NCBI GenBank assembly: GCA_037157565.1
Contig: JAZHRO010000013.1
Location: forward strand, 119,860,001-119,924,000
Source of the DNA: Thalassia testudinum
Lineage: Eukaryota; Streptophyta; Magnoliopsida; Alismatales; Hydrocharitaceae
Direction of reading: 5' to 3'
Length of the DNA stretch: 64,000 nucleotides
The translations under genes and the position numbers were made by a program. The notes below the pieces were generated by a model. The model worked only from the letters and a program-made list of their open reading frames with translations. It made no database searches and was not told the origin of the DNA. This document shows, piece by piece, positions 1-10,157 of the stretch; position 1 is the first letter of the stretch; every line of letters begins with the position of its first letter.

Positions 1-1374
1 AGATTTCTAACTCACTACTTTTTTCATTGATTTCATGTGTGCAAGAAACGAAGAAATTAGAACCAAACACGACAGCAGAGAAACTGCGGATTCGAATCTC
101 AAGTAAGTACCCGTAGGTTAGATTAGTTAGATTTAGAAAGTTTAGGATTTGCTTGAACCCTAGGATTAGTTAGAATTTGCTTGTTTGAAAAAAAAAGTTT
201 CTCTTGATTTTCGGGCTAAAATAAAGCTTTATTTTAAAAATTCAATTCCCAAAGATCCACACGTCTAAAAATTCTCAAATTTTTACTGCACATGGATTTC
301 AAAGTCAAGAATAATATATCCAAAAGTTACGTAAATCAAAGTTACAAAAAATTTTTAAAAAATCACGTACTAATCTATTATCGTTTCGATTATTGTTCTT
401 GGTTTTTTGGAGTTCAAAATATCATAAGAATTTTTATACAACTTCGATTGAAGTGAAATTTGTGCCACTGAATTTCTGAGAAAGTCTAGAATTTTTGAAA
501 AATTTGAGAAAAATATTTCTTATACATTTGATTTCACGACTTATCTAATCACGAATTGGAGTTCAAAACAAACTACAAAACCCCCAGTATAGTTTAAATC
601 TGAAAAAAATAGAAACGTGCATTAAAAATTCTTGAAAAATATTTTCTAAGTGCCTAGTTAGTGGTGCAAGAACACTAATTGATTTCATGGCTTGGGTCGC
701 ACCACTCATCCGATTTTTGACTTAAAAGAACATCTAGAATTGTCTGCGCTTAGGGTTTCACTCTAAGGATAGAGCACACCTGCATTTCCATACTTAAAGG
801 AAATCTATCAAAAAAATTGGGATTTGCAAAACTTTTGTGTGCCTCATCAAAACCTTGGTTGGAAATATTTAATCAAGTGAACCCTAAAACATGCTAACAC
901 AAGCATTTGAATCTGATACTTCATCATAAGAATTTGCTTGTGAACTCTTTTCCTACATACTTCACATCTCTGAAATCAACTTTAAGAGCAAACACCCCCC
1001 TAACGGCCATCATATTCCAAAAGCACATCAAACCTGAACCTAAAATTGAGCAGACGTGCCCTAGGTAGGACTAATAAACTTGGGGACTTGAAACTAGATT
1101 AGGCTAAGGTCAAGGCCTTGTCTACTTGGACCCATTGGTGACAAGAAAGGTCGATGCGGTAACCGCGTTAACCTTTAGTGGTGTCTCGCCTTGCAGGCTG
1201 TCCTGAGGGGTCCCACCCTTCTGGCCAGCCAAGTAATTCAAGGGTTGATCTAACCCAGTTGTGTTTTGGGGAACCAGGATTAGGTCTATTTAGGGTTGGC
1301 ACTCTAAGGACCAGTTTGATTGCTTGTATTGAAAGGGTAGGGTATTCTCTCATCTATTAACTTTCTTCTGGTAC
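1..1374 (+). other. 5' untranslated leader of Element 1
   Basis: This stretch is AT-rich and full of stops in all frames. It resembles the leaders of Elements 2 and 3 in composition and in containing CTAAAACCC/ACCCTAGG-type strings. Around 1110-1290 lies a more GC-rich block with GGCTGTCCTGAGGGG, comparable to the GGCTGAGGGGCC block at about 21420 in Element 2. I see no gene here. Confidence 0.5.
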
Positions 1375-2073
1375 ATGGATGCTAAAATGTCTCTGAACCC
1401 TAATTTGGTACCACCTTTAGAGAGTAAACTAAAGAGAAGACCCAAATTTTTTGAATACACTCCAATATCCAATTGCCATGAGGAAGAACTGATTGAGGAG
1501 GAAACCATGAACCCATACTCCTTTGCTTCACACTATTCCTCCTTTTCTCCCCATCCCAACCCTTCCCTTACTTCAACTTCTTCAGGTTGGGAGAACTCTC
1601 CTCAATACCCGAGACTTGATTCCATTGCTTATACCTCATATTCCCCTGGTATAGCCAGGCCTATCTCAAATCCCACACGAATCTCTGGATATCAAGGATC
1701 TATACAATCTAAAGAGACACTCTCCATACAAGACCAACACCTGGCTGGCATGACCAATTATCTTGATTGGTTCAGCCAAACTCATCTCTCCCCAGATCAT
1801 GGATATGCCTCAGAATCCCAATACCTAGAATACCAATCCTATCCTCGAAATCATTGTTCAAATTATCCCAATCCCACCCAAACAACTTCAGCTTCTCATT
1901 GGGATAACCCTACACCAACCAACCAAGGATATGATTCTTACCCTAGGTATTCAAATGATGGATATTCAGATTTGACTGAGGTCAGAAACTCTAAAAATTA
2001 TTATCCTCAGCTTGATCAAATCCCTGACCATGGCGATGATCTTGAGATCACCCAATTACTGCAAGTAGTCTAG
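1375..2073 (+). CDS. Element 1 ORF, unrecognised Ser/Pro/Tyr/Asn-rich protein (gag-like position)
   Basis: A 232-residue open frame starts at ATG 1375, right after the leader. The protein is rich in Ser, Pro, Tyr, Asn and Gln. It has a basic stretch near the start (KLKRRPKFFEY), an acidic patch (EEELIEEE) near residues 37-44, and repeated YP/YS/YD motifs from residue 48 onward. I recognise no catalytic motif, zinc knuckle or membrane segment. Its position in the element, between leader and the later acidic ORF, is that of gag. The low-complexity Tyr/Asn/Pro composition resembles the central gag-like segment of Elements 2 and 3 (for example NHYSEAFYGSTGNYTYPNH near 22060). A homologous structural role is inference. 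The TAG at 2071 may be a decay stop rather than the native end. Confidence 0.45.
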   Translation: MDAKMSLNPNLVPPLESKLKRRPKFFEYTPISNCHEEELIEEETMNPYSFASHYSSFSPHPNPSLTSTSSGWENSPQYPRLDSIAYTSYSPGIARPISNPTRISGYQGSIQSKETLSIQDQHLAGMTNYLDWFSQTHLSPDHGYASESQYLEYQSYPRNHCSNYPNPTQTTSASHWDNPTPTNQGYDSYPRYSNDGYSDLTEVRNSKNYYPQLDQIPDHGDDLEITQLLQVV

Positions 2074-2204
2074 GGGATGAGAGAAGCAAATAAAAGAAAT
2101 ACAAATAATCTAACAAAATAGCTCAATAGAATCCGGAAAGCATAAGGGGACAAACCTGGTCTGAGTATGCCACAAGTTGGTGGTAAGCACTCAAGGTTGA
2201 GGAT

Positions 2205-4507
2205 TGTTTGGGATCCGTAAAGCACATTTTGATAGGAAAACGCATCGTAGTATAGTGCACAATACGATCAAACAAAAATATAAAAAGAAAAAAGACTTTG
2301 AGTCTGGGTCGTTCGTCTCTGGGAGGCATTTGTTCAAATATGAAATCGATCTTTATCGCTCTACTTGTTTAGAATCGCACGCCGGTTTCCAATCTTCGGA
2401 TTAAAGTTTTGCCACCTCTATTGTGAACTCTGATTACGTGCGCATGAGTTAGATAGATAACGAAGGTGAAAGTATGAGTTTCGGTATGCACAATTCTAGT
2501 TGTGTGGTGGCTATTTACGGAAAATGCATTTATAGTTAAATCTTCTATATCTTTTGGAACAGACATGCTTGTTGCAATATGTAAAAATGAAAAGCAGGCA
2601 ACTTGAATCACACGAAATAAATTGCAATTAATAAGCTCATGGTGATTTCAACATAGAGGTATGTATATAAAAAAAAATATATCTTTTATTCATTCATTCA
2701 AGAGGATGTTTACAATAAGGAATTTAGAGGAAAGCTTATAAAGGAAAGCTTCAAAAATACAAATCTAGCTAACAGAAAATGATCGCATATAGGAATCTAT
2801 GGGGGGATTTTGCATGCATCATTGGGGGAGAATAAGAGCTACACTACTAAGCAGAAAATGAAAGCATGTAAATATGAAGAACTAGCTACTAATCTAGCAG
2901 AAAATAAGGGCATTCGAAGGTGAGCTCCGATGGCCTTTGAATGGTTGAGAGGAGGAGGGGTGGCCAATGGTGCTTAGGCCGACCCTTGGAGAGAGGTTGG
3001 AGAAGTGATCCAGCATCCTGGCATGGAGAAGGTGGCAGCCATGGTGCACACTCATGAAGGTGGAATGGAGATGAAGGTAACTAACCTAAGTGGAAGTGAA
3101 TGGCAAGAATGGGATGGGTGCAAATGGCCATCCCTTAGATCTTTTTATAGACCTAAGGGAGACTCTCTAGAGAAGTGTGGAACTCTCTAGAGAGAGCCCC
3201 ATAAGTGGCCAGCCAAGTGAGAGAGAGAGGTGGTTCTTAGATCCAAAAAAAATGGATCTCAATTTGAATGGCTCTTGGTTGCAAATTTTAGCAACCAAGA
3301 GTGGCACCACCTTTGGAAGAGAGTTATAGAGAACTCTAGATGGGTGTGTGTGAGTGAATGGGTGTGTGTGTGTGTGGTCATGCCCTAGGTGTCTAAGTGC
3401 TATAGGTTAGGTCCTAAAGGGTTTAGGTTGGTGTAGGCCTTAAATTAGGGTTGCAAACCCTAATTGCTAAGGAGGAATTGCAATTAAACTTAACACAAGT
3501 TTAATTGAATGAGTGTGAACCTAATTGAGAGTGAAATGACTCAATTAGGGTTGGGCTTAAGTCAATTGGACTCTCACTGAGTCTAATTGGACTTGCATGG
3601 GTCGAGATTTGAGCTCAATTGGACCCTATGAGTCCAATTGACTAGGGCATGGTAATTGACTATGATCAAAGTCAATTAGGTTTAGTGAGGACCTAATTAG
3701 GTCCTTAGGGAGGTCTAAAGGTGATGTACTGGGCTTAGGGCACCTTAATTTAGGTTCCTATGGGGTTGGAATTGGGTTTAGGGGGCTAGAGGTCCAAGAT
3801 CAAGGCTTGAATCTCAAAACAGGAATTAGAGAGCAGTTCCAGACATCCAAAAATAGAATCAGACGTCTTATACTAAAAAATTAGAAGTCTAGACTTGTTG
3901 TCTAGATGTCCAATCAGAGTCAGAAAGGATTCAAGGTTCTGTCTTGGGTATTCTGCAGAAATTGGATGTCTGACCAACTGTCTGGACGTCCAATAACACT
4001 GCAGAAGTGGGTTTAAGGTGTGCGGGAGTTGGCTAAGGGTTCTGGACATCCTATAATTCATCTGGACATCCAGATAAAGGTTGGAATTAGGGTTTTAAGG
4101 TTTCCTAGGGTGCGGTGACCTAATCTAATGGTGGCTAAGGCTTAGGGAAGTCTTTAGGCTATCCTAGGGCTAGGATGAACCTAAGTTCTTCACATTTTAG
4201 TGCTTTATTCCTACTTAATAGAGTAGCATACCTTAACTCCCTTACATTATTATCTACTACATCTAATCTAAGTCTTCTGCTCCAGCTCTGCTGCAACACC
4301 AATTATTCCTGATCCAGCTTCAGATCCAGCTTATTACTTGTAATTGACATAATGCACTTAATCAACACATTATAGCATTATTTTATGCATAGCTAAAGGA
4401 AAGCAATAAAGATGCAGATAATGCTTATGCATGCATGAATTACCCTAACTTATGCTAAGTCCTAGCCTAATTTAGGTCAATTAAGACCTATAATTGCTAC
4501 GCAATCA
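2205..4507 (-). mobile_element. LTR-E1, solo LTR inside Element 1
   Basis: This 2303-base unit runs on the minus strand from TGATTGCG (right edge, 4507) to CCCAAACA (left edge, 2205). It is flanked by a perfect 5-base duplication, AGGAT at 2200-2204 and 4508-4512. No internal region is present, so it is a solo LTR left by LTR-LTR recombination. Its right edge matches the start of LTR-E2 (63169) and of the Element 1 3' LTR (12267). Near its left edge is a CCTCCCAGAGACGAACGACC string, a variant of the CCTCCCTGTGTTCGACC motif found near the ends of most LTRs here. It contains a cluster of GACGTC-like palindromes at 3836-4078. Confidence 0.88.
3141..3150 (-). promoter_or_regulatory. TATA box of LTR-E1
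   Basis: CTATAAAAAG reads on the minus strand near the middle of the LTR, the expected place for the U3 promoter. It is preceded on that strand by a short tract of CTTAGG. Confidence 0.55.
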
Positions 4508-4524
4508 AGGATCCAACCTTAAGC

Positions 4525-4707
4525 ATGACATCCTATCCAATCCCAACCTCTACATACACTAAACCCACCCACCAGCCCTGTGATTATACAAAACAGATCC
4601 TTTTTGATATCCCAAAAATTGACTTTGAGGAAGACTCACTTGAAGAAATACATCTTGATTTAGGCCCTAAATTGCAACCATTCTATTTTGAGGAACCAGT
4701 TTGGTAA
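4525..4707 (+). pseudogene. Element 1 acidic ORF, first part, cut by LTR-D
   Basis: An ATG at 4525 opens a frame whose product has a Pro/Thr/Tyr-rich start and then an acidic segment (IPKIDFEEDSLEEIHLDLG). The frame ends three bases inside LTR-D, where chance codons give a stop. LTR-D entered right after 4701 with a 5-base near-duplication (CAGTT/CAATT). When LTR-D and one duplication copy are ignored, the frame runs on without a break into 9453-10157, which supports both the insertion site and the reality of the ORF. The function is unknown; the position suggests a gag-like structural protein. Confidence 0.6.
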
Positions 4708-5702
4708 GCCGATTTTTGCTTTTGAATAATATGATTAAGATGATTTGTCGTTTTAGTATTAAAGTGGTGGAAAACCTCTTAGCAAAATAATTAGAATTAA
4801 AATTAAACCGCTCATAGGAGAGCGGGTCATATCCACAGGGAGGCAATGATTATTTCAAACTCGCAATAAATAAAAATTATTGTTCACAAATGATTTCCTT
4901 AAGAAATTGTGTCGAGAAATCACATTAGTAATGTGTTTTAATGAAAACACATGCTGAAATTGTGTTTAAGCCAAATAAGAGGGGGTTCAATGTAATATGT
5001 ACCATAATATAATAAGAATAAAATATTCACAATGGTACTTAAATATAATTACAAATTAAGCTTCTCTTATAGCAAGAATCTTCCAAGATTTGAATGGAAA
5101 TCCACTAGATTAAGGTTGAGAAATTGATTTGCTTAATAAGCTAAACAATGAAGGAGGTTCTCATAAATTCACCATGATAATTAAATCATAAAATGAAGTT
5201 GACAATGGCATGAATCGTAAAAACTAATAGAGGATTTACTGTGCAAAAATAGGGGAGGTTGCTTTGAGCTCCGCTACGCATGGAGGAGGTGGAGGTCGGA
5301 GAGGAGCTTCTCGTCAGAGGTAGAAGGAGTCACACCGCTTCCAATGGTAGTGACGTTGCTGCTTGGGATGGACTGAATCGATGACAGGGCAGCGAGGAGT
5401 GGTCGGCGATGGCTATTGCTGCTGCTGGTGTAGCAGCTCAACGCACGGCTGGAGGCGAGGAGGAGCGCAGGGGAATGCATGCGCGTAGTGCGGCCTGTTC
5501 TGCATGCTGGCGGAGGTGCGGACACACGTAGAGGGGCAGTTGGTGCGTGTTGCAAGCAGAGGTGCAGCTTGTAGTTGGGCAGCACTGCAGCTGGTGCATG
5601 TGCGCGCGAATGGCCGAGTGTGGTGTGTGTGGAGCAGCGACCTGGACAATGTGTGGCCGCTGCTATTACGAGTGTCAACGGTGCGCTAAAGGGAGTGCGA
5701 GC

Positions 5703-8395
5703 TGATGAGAGCCTCATCATGAGCCATAACTAGCTCATTTTTACCCAATAAAGAGAATAAAAGCTCCTACATAACCTAGAAGAAGGCCTAATTCAAGGTA
5801 TAAGTGTTCTGAGAAGAAAACATGAAATAAAGGTTAAAACTGTAATTTTACCATTGCAGTACATAAACGGGATTTCTCAAAGACAAGGCATAGGTCAAAT
5901 GGTCTAAATAAGATAAAAAGTGGGTTGAGTCAATCAGAAATGGGTTTATGTGCAATCCAGGAATTAAATGACATTTGGTAACCCTAAAACAGACCCGCTT
6001 AAATTAACAAGGTTCCGGTCAGGATAAAAATCAAGTAAATCCTCTAAAATTCATGTAAAAATATCCTCTAGGGTTTAGAACACTTAATTTGGCCTTTGGA
6101 ACCTAGTTTGACCTAGAATAGGGTCCTAGCTCATCAATTAACCTAATTTGGGTTTTTACGCAAAATGTCCAATCAAACATGGTCAAACCTAAAATCCAAC
6201 TTCACCATTGGATTCCTTAGGTCAAAATTAGGTTTTTACCAAAATTTGGTCCTAAGGGGAGGTCATCTTGACCTACTTTGCAATTTAGTACACCCAAATC
6301 ATATTTTGGTCCCTAACTTTTGAAAATCATCGCAGAGAGCCCCCTAACTTCCTCGCCAACCTTGCAATCAGGTCCTTCCACCATTATTGGGGCAGAATCC
6401 TGCTCCGGCGAGGATTTGAGAGGGAATACTCTCTGATTCTTCAAAGATCCCCTCCCAGAAATGGAAGGGAGATTCTCTGAGGAATTCCCTTCCATCTGAG
6501 GCCTGTCACGATCTCTGATTTGATCCCAATCTCTCATGCGAACGCACGAGGGATTTGGGTATCCACCTACTTTCCTTCTCCGGTGAGCCATCGGAGACGA
6601 ATGCGTGCCCTCCAAGCTCTGAACACACGGCCCAATGCCTATAAAAGAACCCCCAAACCCGGCCGCTCAATTTCAGCTCGACCTAGCCGGGATTCTACCT
6701 CAGATTCTTCTCTTCCTTCCCGGCCAGGGTACCCGGTGAGCTCCGACGAGCTCTCCTTCCTTTCCTCTTCGCTCTGCCACAAAACCAGTGGTAGAGACTT
6801 CTTCCTGATTCTCCTCCGCGTCGCACAATAACCGCGCACACTGCCTCAGACCCGTCGTCGCCACCGTCTTCCTCCACTGGGCATCTTCTTCTCCGGCGAC
6901 AGCAGGTACGGCTGCCCGCCTCTCCGTCCCCTTCGTCCCTGCAATTAGGTTAGAATTACTCCCTATCTTCCCCTCTTTCTTTTCCCCACTGCATTTCATT
7001 TGATTACCCCTCGACCACGCCTGACCACTGTCATCTTCCATCCCTCCGGCAACCCTCCGGCGAGTCGCCCCCGTCTCTCCGCAACTCCACACGACTCGTC
7101 GACCGACCCAGAGGCTCCGCCTCATCACGCTGAACACACTCCACCCCTCCACTGCCACGCTACACCTCCACAACGCACCCCCGAACTCACCCATCCATCC
7201 GGTCACAGGACGACCTAGTCACACACGCCTAGGCCATCCCGCGACCTGCTGTACCTCGCACCACCTTTGCCGTGCCAGGACGAAGGTCTCCCGGTAGTTT
7301 GATTAGGCCGAGAGGCCATATTCATGTCTGACAGGTTTTGAGCCCAGCCGCCATTGACGACGGTTGAAGCAGCTTCCAAACAGGCTCCAGGCCCCGGGGC
7401 TCCAGGACTTCAACTGCTGCGGATTGGGGCGAGTTGCGTGAAGGCAGCCAGCTAGCAAGCGAAGGGAGTCGAGGCTGCAGTTGAGGAGATTGCGAAGAGT
7501 CTTCCTACAGGCGCGCGTGAGAAGAGAGAGCCCGATAGTCCCACATCGTAAGATTACAGTGCGCCACAGTGGTTTAAAGTGATTTTGTGCCTGCCGCTGG
7601 TTGCCTCCGACACATCTGGGGTGAGGCCCCTCGCCCTTCACCCGCCTCGTCCGCGGTTTCACCACGCGGACTTGGCGGATCTGACCCGACACACTACTAC
7701 CAATGCACACCTCACGTACCATGACACGCCGGTACGCCTGGTCACAGTCGCGTGACTCGACCCGATAACTGGCGGCTCTGGGAGAGCTTCCTGTGAGTGG
7801 TTTGGAGAGAGAGAGGTATGTGCAAGTAGAGGGAAAGGGGTTGGTTTTGCTGTCTTGTGTGCAGGCAGGCCGAGCACTGAAGAGAAGAAGCTCAGTCGCA
7901 GGAAGAAGAGGAGCAGAAGAAGAAGAAACTCTGAAGAAGAGGCTGGCAAAGGCAGGAAGAAGACCAAGAAAGAAGAAGCCTTCGCAAAAGAAGAAAGGCC
8001 AAGACAGAAACCAAAGATAGAAGACCAAGGAAAGAAAGAAGAAGACAGAAGAGAGAGAAGCAAAGTGAAGACTGCAGAAGAAAGAAAGCAAGATCAGAAG
8101 AAGAAGAAGAAGAATCATCAAAGAAGGGAAAACACTTTTAAGACGTCTGATCTTGTGATCAGACGTCCAATTTTACTCTTTTGCCTGGATTATTTTTAAA
8201 TGCATTTGAATTAAAGTTTTGAGTAAATTAGAGTGTTCAATTACATTTGAGATTAGTAGCAAATTCCAATTGCTCCCTGTGTTCGACCTCGGATACTCCG
8301 ATTTTCGAGTAATAAAATCTTTATTTGTTTTGAACGCTTTTTCGGCTATACTACAACGTGACATTCTTTAAAAACCCGATCAAGCGCGATTAACA
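5703..8395 (+). mobile_element. LTR-A1, solo LTR inside LTR-D
   Basis: A 2693-base unit begins TGATGAGAGCCTCATCATGA and ends CGCGATTAACA. It shares its start, its CCATAACTAGCTCATTTT block, its CTCATGCG palindrome region, the TCCCACATCGTAAGATTAC block (around 7540) and its end with LTR-A2 (minus) and LTR-A3. The flanks CGAGC and CAGGC match at three of five bases, so the duplication is not clean. A purine-rich (AGAAGA) tract at about 7880-8120 and a TCAGACGTC pair at 8138-8170 lie near its 3' part. The GC-rich centre makes long spurious ORFs. Confidence 0.78.
6640..6648 (+). promoter_or_regulatory. TATA box of LTR-A1
   Basis: CTATAAAAG follows GGCCCAATGC about 940 bases into the LTR, just before a GC-rich, CT-rich segment as expected for an LTR transcription start region. 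Confidence 0.55.
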
Positions 8396-9038
8396 CAGGC
8401 AGAGGTGCAGCGCGCTCTACGCGCGCGACTGGAAGGCGTTCGAGCTGAGCTGCGGGCGAATGATGCGTGCTGCAGGAGGTGCGTGGCGCACACGGGGTGG
8501 TCGTGGAGGGCTACTGCAGGTGTTCTAGAGGCGCAGCAAGGGGCGCACACTGTCCTGCTACTGCGGGAATGGCATGGCTTTTGGGTTTGTTTTTGTGGAG
8601 TGGAGGAAAAACAGAGGATGGGGAAGAAGATGAAGGTGGTGCTGTAGGAGTTTCAAATGTCTGGGAACATTCCCAAACGTCTTAACGGACGGGACGTGAA
8701 GTTGCGGCGGCTACGGTGATGGATGCTGGTGATGATAGTGAGGTGCCTACGCTTGGTATGTGCGCAAGGATGGTTCTAGTGGGTGTGGTGGTGATGAAGA
8801 AGAGGATAGGGATGTTGGTGGTAATGGTGCCTGTGGACAGGGGTAACAAGTCGTGCATCAGTAGATGCACTCACGGTAGGCGAGCTTCAAGGAGCTCGTG
8901 CACGGTGGTGGTCAAGTCCATCCTCTTGGCACGGCAGTCTGTCACTCCACCGACCCACGGTATGATGGAGCTTGGCCGTGGAGGCCCACGGTGGTGGAAT
9001 GGGTGGTGGCCTCCCATTGCATGGTCGTCTCCTCCTCC

Positions 9039-9046
9039 CTTTATAG
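9039..9046 (-). promoter_or_regulatory. TATA-like box of LTR-D
   Basis: CTATAAAG reads on the minus strand about 400 bases from the LTR start, upstream of the GC-rich segment. Confidence 0.4.
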
Positions 9047-9452
9047 CTGCAGGTGATGAATTTGAAATCTAAAGAGGCGGGATCAAATGCTCTTCATGGC
9101 CAATGAATGCTTGCAGCTGTGCGTGAACGGTTGCACAAGGAGAAGAGGCAATCGTTACCTGTGGAGGAAGAGAATAAGAAAATAATAAAATATTATGATT
9201 ATTTATGCATAAACCCTTAACTTCTATGTTAAATTAAAACAATGCAAGTAATTCACCTAATTGATTAACAATTAAAATGCATGCAATTCTAAGTTAATTC
9301 TAAATGTATGCAATGAACGAATTATGCAATTAAGCTAAAAATATGAATTAATTTATTTACATCATAATGTATGCTATCTAAATGTTAAAATTAACTTAAT
9401 ATCTAGACACTTAAATACTTAAATAGCCCACAAATATGGGCTAATCACAATT

Positions 9453-10157
9453 CATAGTAAGCTGGAGTATGAGTCTTTTATGTTTAAAGACACACAAGTG
9501 GACAACATGGATGATTTGGGAGAATCAGAGCAAGATCAAGGAGAGAGAAAGATTGGGGATAGTGACACTCCAAGCCAAGCATGGTTGGATGGCTCTGATG
9601 TCATCTTGTTTGAGGATTACCATGATCAGATGTGCTTAAACAATCCCATCCACCAGAGTCCTGAGGAAAAACCTGACCATTAACCCCAACATCTTGAGAT
9701 TGAACAAAATAAACAATCCCCTTACGAAAAAGATGTTCAAGAAATTGCAGAATTACTGGGGATGACTTATGAGGATCTATTTGAGGGAGCAAAGACTTTA
9801 GCTAAATCATGGGATTTGGAAGAATTTGACTTGATTGATGAGAAACAAGAAGATATCCCCTCAGAAGATATAGTCCAAAAAGGATTTGAGGTGTTGACTA
9901 ATCCAAACCCAAATCTTATGATTCTAAGAAAAAATGAATTAAAACAAGATTTGGGCAACTCAAATGAGAATGTTCATCACCCCTGGGATAAGATTGAGGA
10001 CTCTGATAAGTTTGGAACTATTGAGATGAATCACTGGATCTTATTTGACTCACCTACTCGACATCCATCCACACCTGATTTGACTTGCGAAGTGGTTTCT
10101 TATGCCATTTTGGACTACACCACTCGGGTTCCTCCTTTCATTTCCCATCACTTTTAG
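9453..10157 (+). pseudogene. Element 1 acidic ORF, second part, one nonsense codon
   Basis: This continues the frame that begins at 4525. It is open except for a TAA at 9681-9683 (a one-step C-to-T change from CAA would explain it). The predicted protein is strongly acidic, with many Asp/Glu/Gln (DDLGESEQDQ, EKQEDIPSED), a segment EIAELLGMTYEDLFEGAKTL that looks alpha-helical, and a Pro-containing aromatic tail ending near SHHF. Its order (acidic middle, then a Pro/Tyr-rich tail, then the conserved post-ORF block) parallels the end of the Element 2 frame near 23540-23867. I recognise no enzyme motif. No reverse transcriptase follows. Confidence 0.55.

Larger units (their letters stand above)
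4702..9447 (-). mobile_element. LTR-D, solo LTR inside Element 1 (carries LTR-A1)
   Basis: On the minus strand the unit starts TGATTAGCCCATATTT at 9447 and ends CGGCTTACCA at 4702. It has the CCTCCCTGTGGATATGACC-type string near its 3' end, which marks most LTRs here. Excluding LTR-A1 (5703-8395) it is about 2.05 kb. Flanks are CAGTT (4697-4701) and CAATT (9448-9452), a 5-base duplication with one transition. The Element 1 reading frame becomes continuous once it is removed. The interior includes a GC-rich part (5270-5702 and 8396-9080) with long chance ORFs. I see no internal region, primer site or polypurine tract, hence a solo LTR. Confidence 0.75.

Noticed and set aside
85..110. B-box-like GGATTCGAATCTC string near the window start
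   Set aside because: No tRNA arms around it; a chance match in the Element 1 leader.
5274..5720. 148-codon minus-strand ORF
   Set aside because: It lies in the GC-rich part of LTR-D, runs into LTR-A1, and has low-complexity Ala/Ser/His composition with no motif; a chance ORF.
7303..8121. 272-codon minus-strand ORF with a very hydrophobic Leu/Phe start
   Set aside because: The hydrophobic start is the translation of a purine-rich AGAAGA tract of LTR-A1 read in reverse. The remainder crosses LTR landmarks shared with A3, where no such frame is kept.
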